A model generated the notes under the pieces. The model was not told the DNA's origin. It worked only from the letters and a program-made list of their open reading frames with translations, and ran no database searches. DNA of 64,000 bases, from assembly GCF_900109565.1 (NCBI RefSeq), contig NZ_FNZZ01000006.1:124001-188000 (forward strand). Reading direction: 5' to 3'. This stretch comes from Sphingomonas palmae. GTDB lineage: Bacteria; Pseudomonadota; Alphaproteobacteria; Sphingomonadales; Sphingomonadaceae. Numbering within the stretch: position 1 is the first letter of the stretch; the number at the start of each line of letters is the position of its first letter. The position numbers and the translations under genes are program-made. Positions 59,221 through 64,000 of this stretch are shown in pieces.

Positions 59221-61326
59221 GTGGCAGCCCAGCTAGACCTGACCACGTGCGATCGCGAGCCGATCCACATTCCCGGCGCGGTACAGCCGCACGGTCTGTT
59301 GCTGATCGCCGAGCCGCAGACGCTGACGATCGTTGCAGGGGCCGGCGACATCGAGGGCGTCCTGTCGCCCGACTGGCTCGGCCTCACCCTGTCCGACGTG
59401 CTCGGCATCGATGTCGCCGCGGTGCTGGAGCGCGCGGCGGCGGGGCCTGGCGGTACCGTGATCGGCGGCGTGGTGCATGGTCACGACCTCGCCTTCCATC
59501 GCTCGGGTGCGTACCTGCTCGCCGAGCTCGAGCCGGTCGACGAGCATGCCCGCGGGGCCGCGGAAACGCTCGGCTGGCTCGACGCGACGGCGAGCGGGTT
59601 CGAGCGAACGGCGTCGCTGAAAGCATTGTGCGAGCGCGCGGCGGTCGCCTTTCGCACCCTGACCGGGTTCGATCGGGTGATGGTGTACCGCTTCCTCGAC
59701 GACGAGGCGGGTTATGTCGTGGCGGAGGATCGCGATCCCTCGCTCGACACGTTCCTCAACCACCATTTCCCGGCGAGCGATATCCCGCGGCAGGCGCGCG
59801 CGCTCTATGTCCGCAATCGTACGCGCGTCATTCCGACCGTGGAGTACGACCCGCAGCCAATTCGCCCCGCCGCCTTCGCGGGCGTCGATCTGAGCGACGT
59901 GGCGATCCGCAGCGTGTCGCCGATCCACATGCAGTACCTGCGGAACATGGGGGTGGGCGCGTCGGCGTCGATCTCGATCGTCAAGGACGGCATGCTGTGG
60001 GGTTTGATCGCGTGCCATCACCACGCGCCCAAGCGGCTGTCGCGCGACGTGCGAACGGTGGCGGCGGCGCTGGCGGGCGGGCTTTCGCGGCAGATCACCG
60101 CCAAGGAGGAGGCCGAGAGCTATCGCGAGCGGCTGGCGCTCAGGACCGAGGAAGACACGCTGCTCCCGGCGTTGTTCGGCGACGAGCGGCTCGACCGCGT
60201 GCTCGCGCGTCGGCGCGAGGACCTACGGCGTATGATGGGCGCGGACGGCTTCGCGATCGTCGGCGAGAAGGTGGAGACGACCGGTTTCTGCCCCACCGAC
60301 GACAAGGTGCGAAAGCTCGCCACATGGGTGGGGCGGCGCGACGATGCGAGCGTGTTCTCGACGCGCGAACTCGGCGCCGATTGGGAAGATGCGGCGGGGC
60401 TGTCGCCGTTCGCGGGCGTGCTGGCGATCAGCTTGCCGCAGGAGCGGCTGACGCTGCTGTGGCTGCGCGCCGAGGAAGTCGAAGAGGTCGAATGGGCGGG
60501 TAACCCGCACAAGGCGGTTCGTCACGATCCGAATGCGACGCTGACGCCGCGTTCCTCGTTCGAGACGTGGACGCAGACGGTGCGGGGCCGGGCGCGCCGC
60601 TGGACGCTCGAGCAGGTCGATGCCGCGCAACGGTTGCGGCGCATGCTGCGCGAGGCGGGGCTGCTGGGCGAGTTGCGCCGCGTCAACGCCGACCTGAGCC
60701 GCGCAAATGCGGACAAGGACGCCGCGCTGGCGCAGAAGGATCTGCTGATGCGCGAGGTCGACCACCGCGTGCAGAACAGCCTGCAGCTCGTCGCATCGTT
60801 CCTGATGTTGCAGGCACGTGCCGCCGGGCCGGGCGAGGTAGCGGACCAGTTGCAGGAAGCGCGATCGCGGCTGTCCGCCGTGGCTCTGGTCCACCGCCGG
60901 CTCTACCGCGACGACCAGATCGCGACCATCGACCTGTCGCGCTACCTGACCGAATTGCTCGACGACATGCGCACGTCGCTGGGGCGTGACTGGGGCAACC
61001 GGCTGTCGGCGGAGCTGGCGCCGGTGCTGATCCCGACTGATCGCGCGGTGAACGTCGGGCTGATCGCGGCCGAGCTGATCACCAACGCGACGAAATACGC
61101 TTACTCGCCCGACCAGCCCGGCCCGATCGAGCTCGTGCTGGAGCAGCACCGCAACAAGCTGCGGCTGATCGTCGCCGACCAAGGCCGTGGCAAGCAGGGC
61201 GATAACGTCGGTTTCGGCAGCCGGATGATGAGCGCGGTGGTGCAGCGGATCGGCGGCGAGGTCGAGTATCAGGACAATCAGCCTGGCTTACGTGCAGTGC
61301 TGACCGCACCGATCGAAGAGGACTGA
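59221..61326 (+). CDS. Bacteriophytochrome histidine kinase (HisKA_2 type)
   Basis: Red/far-red photoreceptor with biliverdin. From the GTG at 59221 it has 701 residues. A PAS domain holds the chromophore Cys10 (AAQLDLTTCDREPIHIPG). GAF carries FPASDIPRQARALYVRN and IHMQYLRNMGVGASASISI. PHY has the tongue motifs VEWAGNPHK and PRSSFETWTQTVRGRARRW. The kinase is of the HisKA_2/HWE kind: MREVDHRVQNSLQLVASFLM with His515 and an ATPase end with GFGSRMMSAVVQRIGGEVEY. GGAGG precedes this start by five bases; a TTG at 59185 with AGGAG and a GTG at 59170 are alternatives. It is convergent with the heme oxygenase. Confidence 0.93.
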   Translation: MAAQLDLTTCDREPIHIPGAVQPHGLLLIAEPQTLTIVAGAGDIEGVLSPDWLGLTLSDVLGIDVAAVLERAAAGPGGTVIGGVVHGHDLAFHRSGAYLLAELEPVDEHARGAAETLGWLDATASGFERTASLKALCERAAVAFRTLTGFDRVMVYRFLDDEAGYVVAEDRDPSLDTFLNHHFPASDIPRQARALYVRNRTRVIPTVEYDPQPIRPAAFAGVDLSDVAIRSVSPIHMQYLRNMGVGASASISIVKDGMLWGLIACHHHAPKRLSRDVRTVAAALAGGLSRQITAKEEAESYRERLALRTEEDTLLPALFGDERLDRVLARRREDLRRMMGADGFAIVGEKVETTGFCPTDDKVRKLATWVGRRDDASVFSTRELGADWEDAAGLSPFAGVLAISLPQERLTLLWLRAEEVEEVEWAGNPHKAVRHDPNATLTPRSSFETWTQTVRGRARRWTLEQVDAAQRLRRMLREAGLLGELRRVNADLSRANADKDAALAQKDLLMREVDHRVQNSLQLVASFLMLQARAAGPGEVADQLQEARSRLSAVALVHRRLYRDDQIATIDLSRYLTELLDDMRTSLGRDWGNRLSAELAPVLIPTDRAVNVGLIAAELITNATKYAYSPDQPGPIELVLEQHRNKLRLIVADQGRGKQGDNVGFGSRMMSAVVQRIGGEVEYQDNQPGLRAVLTAPIEED

Positions 61327-61337
61327 GGTTCGGCTGC

Positions 61338-61856
61338 TCAGACCGGCGCGAGCGCGGGTTCGCCCAATCGCGCGGCCTGCGCATAGAGGTCGAAGGTCGC
61401 TGCCGCTCCGCTGAGCAATGCGTCGTACCATTCGGCTGAGGCGTCGCGGCCGGCGGCGTCGATCGCCTCGCGGATCGCGCGCCACTGGCCGGGTCCGTGC
61501 GCGGCGGCGAGGTAGCGATGCGGCAGGTCGGAGCCAACCAACCTGGCCAGCATGACGCCGCCGAGCCGCGACCCCTCCACCACGTAGAGCGCGCCCCACA
61601 AACCGGCTTCATCGGTGCAGGCGAATGGCAGCGGCGCTGGCATCCGCTCGCCTAGGTCGGCGAGGTCGTGTTCCAACAGCGGCGCGCGCGGCGGCAGCGT
61701 GCGGGCGAATGCGAGCGCGCCGAGCGCCTGCTCGGCCGCGGGCAGCGCGCGGGCATGCGCGACGAGGAAGCGGCGATAGTCGTCGCGCTTCGACAGATCA
61801 TAGCCGCCGAACGCGGCATCGACCGCGTCGTGCGCGGCGCGGGTGGCGTCGCGCAG
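61338..61856 (-). CDS. Biliverdin-forming heme oxygenase, start codon unresolved
   Basis: Cleaves heme to biliverdin, the phytochrome chromophore. Helix 1 carries the heme-ligand His in LRDATRAAHDAVDAAFGGYD. EEQ-like ALPAAEQALGALAFARTLPP and GALYVVEGSRLGGVMLARLV (the G-x-x-x-G distal helix) follow, and FDLYAQAARLGEPALAPV ends it. The whole frame is open and collinear, but no ATG, GTG or TTG lies between the upstream in-frame stop near 61965 and helix 1. The first such codon, TTG at 61676, would remove helix 1. I end the feature at the in-frame CTG (61856); translation may start at a rare codon near the amidohydrolase stop at 61879. Confidence 0.75.
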   Translation of the reverse strand: MRDATRAAHDAVDAAFGGYDLSKRDDYRRFLVAHARALPAAEQALGALAFARTLPPRAPLLEHDLADLGERMPAPLPFACTDEAGLWGALYVVEGSRLGGVMLARLVGSDLPHRYLAAAHGPGQWRAIREAIDAAGRDASAEWYDALLSGAAATFDLYAQAARLGEPALAPV

Positions 61857-61878
61857 CCGCGCTACCGCTGAGGTGCTG

Positions 61879-63111
61879 TCAGTCGAGGCCGTTCTCCAGG
61901 AAACGCTCGGCGATCGCGCAGTGCATCGCGATCCCCTTTGCCATGACCGACTCGTCGATCGTCATGCGGGTGTTGTGAAGCGGCGGGTTGGTGCGCGGAT
62001 CGGTGCCTTCGGGTGCGACGCCGATGAAGGCCATCGCGCCCGGCACCTCGCGCAGCACGTAGGAGAAGTCCTCGCCGCCCATCATCGGCGCGGGCATCAC
62101 CGACCAGCCGTGCTCGCCGCTGATCTCGGTCGCGAGGCCGCGCATCAGCCCGGTCGCGCGGGGGTCGTTCATGGTGACCGGATAGCCCTCGTCGATGCTC
62201 ACCTCGGCGGTGCAATCGTGTGCGGCGGCGATGTTCTCGCAGATCTGGCGGAACGCGGCGCGCATCGCCTCGCGCGTGGTCGGCGACAGCGTACGCAGCG
62301 TGCCCATCAGCTTGACCTCTGAAGGAATAATATTGTGCGACGAGCCGGCGTGGATCTGCGTGATCGTCAGCACGGCGGGATCGGCGACGGGCACGCGGCG
62401 CGCGACATGAGCCTGAAGCGCGGTGACGATCGCGCAGGCGACCGGGATCGGATCGACGCACTCGTGCGGCATCGCGGCGTGTCCACCCCGGCCCTTGATC
62501 GTGGCGAGCACGGTGTCGGTCGAGGCGAGCAGCGCGCCTTCGCGGCTGACGAACACGCCGGCGGGCGCGTTGGGTGAGATGTGGAGCGCGAACGCGGCCT
62601 CGGGCCGGGCGACATCGAGCAGGCCGTCCTCGATCATCCAGCGCGCGCCGTGATGACCCTCTTCGCCCGGCTGGAACATGAACACGATCGTGCCCGACAG
62701 TTCGTCGCGGCGGGCACACAATGCCTTGGCGGCGCCGGCGAGCATCGCGGTGTGCGCGTCGTGGCCGCACGCGTGCATCGCACCGGGGATGGTGGACGCG
62801 AAGGGGAGCCCGGTTTCCTCCTCCATCGGCAACGCGTCCATGTCGCCGCGCAGCAGGACCGTGCGGCCGTTCGAGCCCGCCCCGCCGGCGCGACCGCCGC
62901 GCAGGATCGCGACGAAGCCGGTGGTAGAGGTGCTGTCGTGGATCTCGAGCGGCAGGCCGGCGAGCGCGGCCTTCGCCTTCTCGGTCGTGCGCGGGCAGTG
63001 GAGACCGACCTCGGGCTCGGCGTGGATCGCGCGGCGCAGCGCGATCGTGTCGGCGAGCTGCTCGGCGCCGAGCGCGCTCCAGTCGGTGCGGGTGGCGAGG
63101 GTGGCGGTCAT
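61879..63111 (-). CDS. M20-family amidohydrolase (hippurate hydrolase type)
   Basis: A 410-residue zinc peptidase-like hydrolase of N-acyl amino acids. The metal site shows in PGAMHACGHDAHTAMLAGAA (Cys, His, His) and MFQPGEEGHHGARWMIEDGL (the Glu pair). The dimerisation domain has GRGGHAAMPHECVDPI and SSHNIIPSEVKLMGTLRTLS, and the last ligand is in NPPLHNTRM. This Cys-containing pattern is that of the AbgA/HipO/IAA-amino-acid hydrolase group. The ATG at 63111 gives the normal length. Its stop lies just before the heme oxygenase coding region on the same strand. Confidence 0.88.
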   Translation of the reverse strand: MTATLATRTDWSALGAEQLADTIALRRAIHAEPEVGLHCPRTTEKAKAALAGLPLEIHDSTSTTGFVAILRGGRAGGAGSNGRTVLLRGDMDALPMEEETGLPFASTIPGAMHACGHDAHTAMLAGAAKALCARRDELSGTIVFMFQPGEEGHHGARWMIEDGLLDVARPEAAFALHISPNAPAGVFVSREGALLASTDTVLATIKGRGGHAAMPHECVDPIPVACAIVTALQAHVARRVPVADPAVLTITQIHAGSSHNIIPSEVKLMGTLRTLSPTTREAMRAAFRQICENIAAAHDCTAEVSIDEGYPVTMNDPRATGLMRGLATEISGEHGWSVMPAPMMGGEDFSYVLREVPGAMAFIGVAPEGTDPRTNPPLHNTRMTIDESVMAKGIAMHCAIAERFLENGLD

Positions 63112-63381
63112 GCGAACGGCTCCTTTGGCAGCTGTTCTAGGCCCAAGCGCCGCTGCCGCCAAGCCGCCGGAAGATTACAAAGGTCACACGCCGACGCAGA
63201 TGCACGGGCGCGCGGGCGGGCGCGCGACCGGGATCATCGATGCGCGACGGGCAAGCTGTAGGACAGCCTGCTCCCGGCTTGAAGCGGTGAGAAGCCGCAC
63301 CGGTGCGGCGAAGCGCAGCGCATCGGCGAGGTCACCCCGCACCGATGTGCCGGCCCGACGATCACCCTCCTCGCAACACGA

Positions 63382-64000
63382 TCAGCGCGGCAGCACCACG
63401 CAGCCGCTGCCGGCGCGCGCGCAGGCACGCTGCGCTTCCGTCTTGCTGGCGAAGCCGCTCGCCTGGAGCCGCGTAATGCCGCCGCTGCGCGCGAAGCTCG
63501 CCGTGCCGCCGACGCGGCTGCCGACGCGCGACCACAGGCTGCGCGCGTTCGCATCGTTGGCGAAGGCGCCGAGCTGGACGCGGTAGGCGCCGCCGCTCGC
63601 CTTCGCGGGTGCGGCTCGTTCCGGTGCCGCCCGCTCGGGCGCCGGCTTTGCCGCGGCCGTGCGTGCCGGCGTGACGGGCGCGGGACGCTCGGTCTGCGCG
63701 CGTTGCCGGGATTGCTCCATCCGCTCGGACCGACCGGGCTGCGCGTAGGAAGCGCCGGCGCGGGCAGGCGGCGGGGTCGTGCGTGATGGCGCGGGCTGCG
63801 GTCGGGTACCCGGCTCCGCCGCCGCGAGCGCCGCAGCGGGTGCGGTGTTCGCCGCGCGGCCGCGGGACTCGATCTGCTGTGCGAGCGCGATACCCTGTCG
63901 GCGCTGATCCTCGGGGATGTATTTGTCCATCTGCGCCAGCGTCTGCGATCCTTGCGGCAGGCCCTGCTGCGACGATCGGGTGACGAGCGCATAGGCGCGG
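63382..64000 (-). CDS. SPOR-domain protein, 5' end outside the window
   Basis: The C-terminal 206 codons of a larger protein. Near the right edge is RAYALVTRSSQQGLPQGSQT, then MDKYIPEDQRRQGIALAQQI, which resembles the end of a Sel1/TPR helix repeat. A Pro/Ala/Arg-rich linker follows (63600-63830). The last 75 residues form a SPOR domain (GGAYRVQLGAFANDANARSL ... GITRLQASGFASKTEAQRAC) that binds denuded peptidoglycan glycans, as in septal proteins. The frame is open at the window edge. Two Cys (ACARAGSGCVVLPR) end the protein. The 270 bases between it and the amidohydrolase hold no feature I recognise. Confidence 0.85.
   Translation of the reverse strand, partial: RAYALVTRSSQQGLPQGSQTLAQMDKYIPEDQRRQGIALAQQIESRGRAANTAPAAALAAAEPGTRPQPAPSRTTPPPARAGASYAQPGRSERMEQSRQRAQTERPAPVTPARTAAAKPAPERAAPERAAPAKASGGAYRVQLGAFANDANARSLWSRVGSRVGGTASFARSGGITRLQASGFASKTEAQRACARAGSGCVVLPR

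Noticed and set aside
61338..61676. Heme oxygenase as a short protein starting at the TTG at 61676.
   Set aside because: This would remove helix 1 with the heme-ligand His, although the upstream frame clearly encodes it.

Overview
The window is high-GC chromosomal DNA from an alphaproteobacterium, most likely a sphingomonad. The evidence is the gene content: a bo3 quinol oxidase with ActSR, a HisKA_2-type bacteriophytochrome with heme oxygenase, a Wzx/Wzy-type exopolysaccharide locus and an HPr-rel-A cassette. GTGA and ATGA stop/start overlaps are common throughout. Nearly all the DNA is coding, no gap exceeds 300 bases, and I saw no rRNA, tRNA or CRISPR array.

Layout. 1-3642: the 5' part of a PhoR-like kinase, then a divergent cassette of a Tat-exported small protein, a PqqD-like protein, an HprK-related kinase and a nucleotidyltransferase. 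3602-8062: VanZ-like protein, phosphoglycolate phosphatase, glmU and glmS. 8087-20946: a complete Tn7-like transposon inserted 24 bp beyond the glmS stop codon, flanked by the 5-bp duplication GAACG. Its cargo is an arsenic operon (TauE-like permease, arsH, arsN2, acr3, arsC, arsR), an unknown gene and a merR gene. Its machinery is tnsA, tnsB, tnsC, a long TnsD-like tniQ and a second, short tniQ. 20962-27153: alpha/beta hydrolase, MarR regulator, ROK kinase, and a c-di-GMP two-component pair. 27175-30973: lipoprotein, membrane SET-domain protein, acetyltransferase and cupin-like oxygenase. 30977-45498: exopolysaccharide locus. 45547-52953: cysteine hydrolase, then actR, actS, surf1 and cyoDCBA, transcribed from cyoA toward actR. 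53061-58928: three MFS carriers, an orphan 2Fe-2S subunit and a CoA-transferase. 59221-64000: bacteriophytochrome, heme oxygenase, M20 amidohydrolase and a partial SPOR-domain protein.

How it fits together. The Tn7-like island is the most notable part. The transposase carries an intact DD(35)E triad, TnsA keeps its nuclease residues, TnsC has both Walker motifs, both transposon ends carry repeated TnsB-like boxes, and the insertion lies in the classic attTn7 position without damaging glmS. Unusual points are an operon that reads outward at the glmS-distal end, two TniQ paralogues with zinc ligands at identical residue numbers, and a MerR-type promoter between merR and tnsA. Outside the island, the HPr-rel-A cassette, the oxidase operon that contains its own likely redox regulator, and a heme oxygenase without a recognisable start codon also deserve attention.
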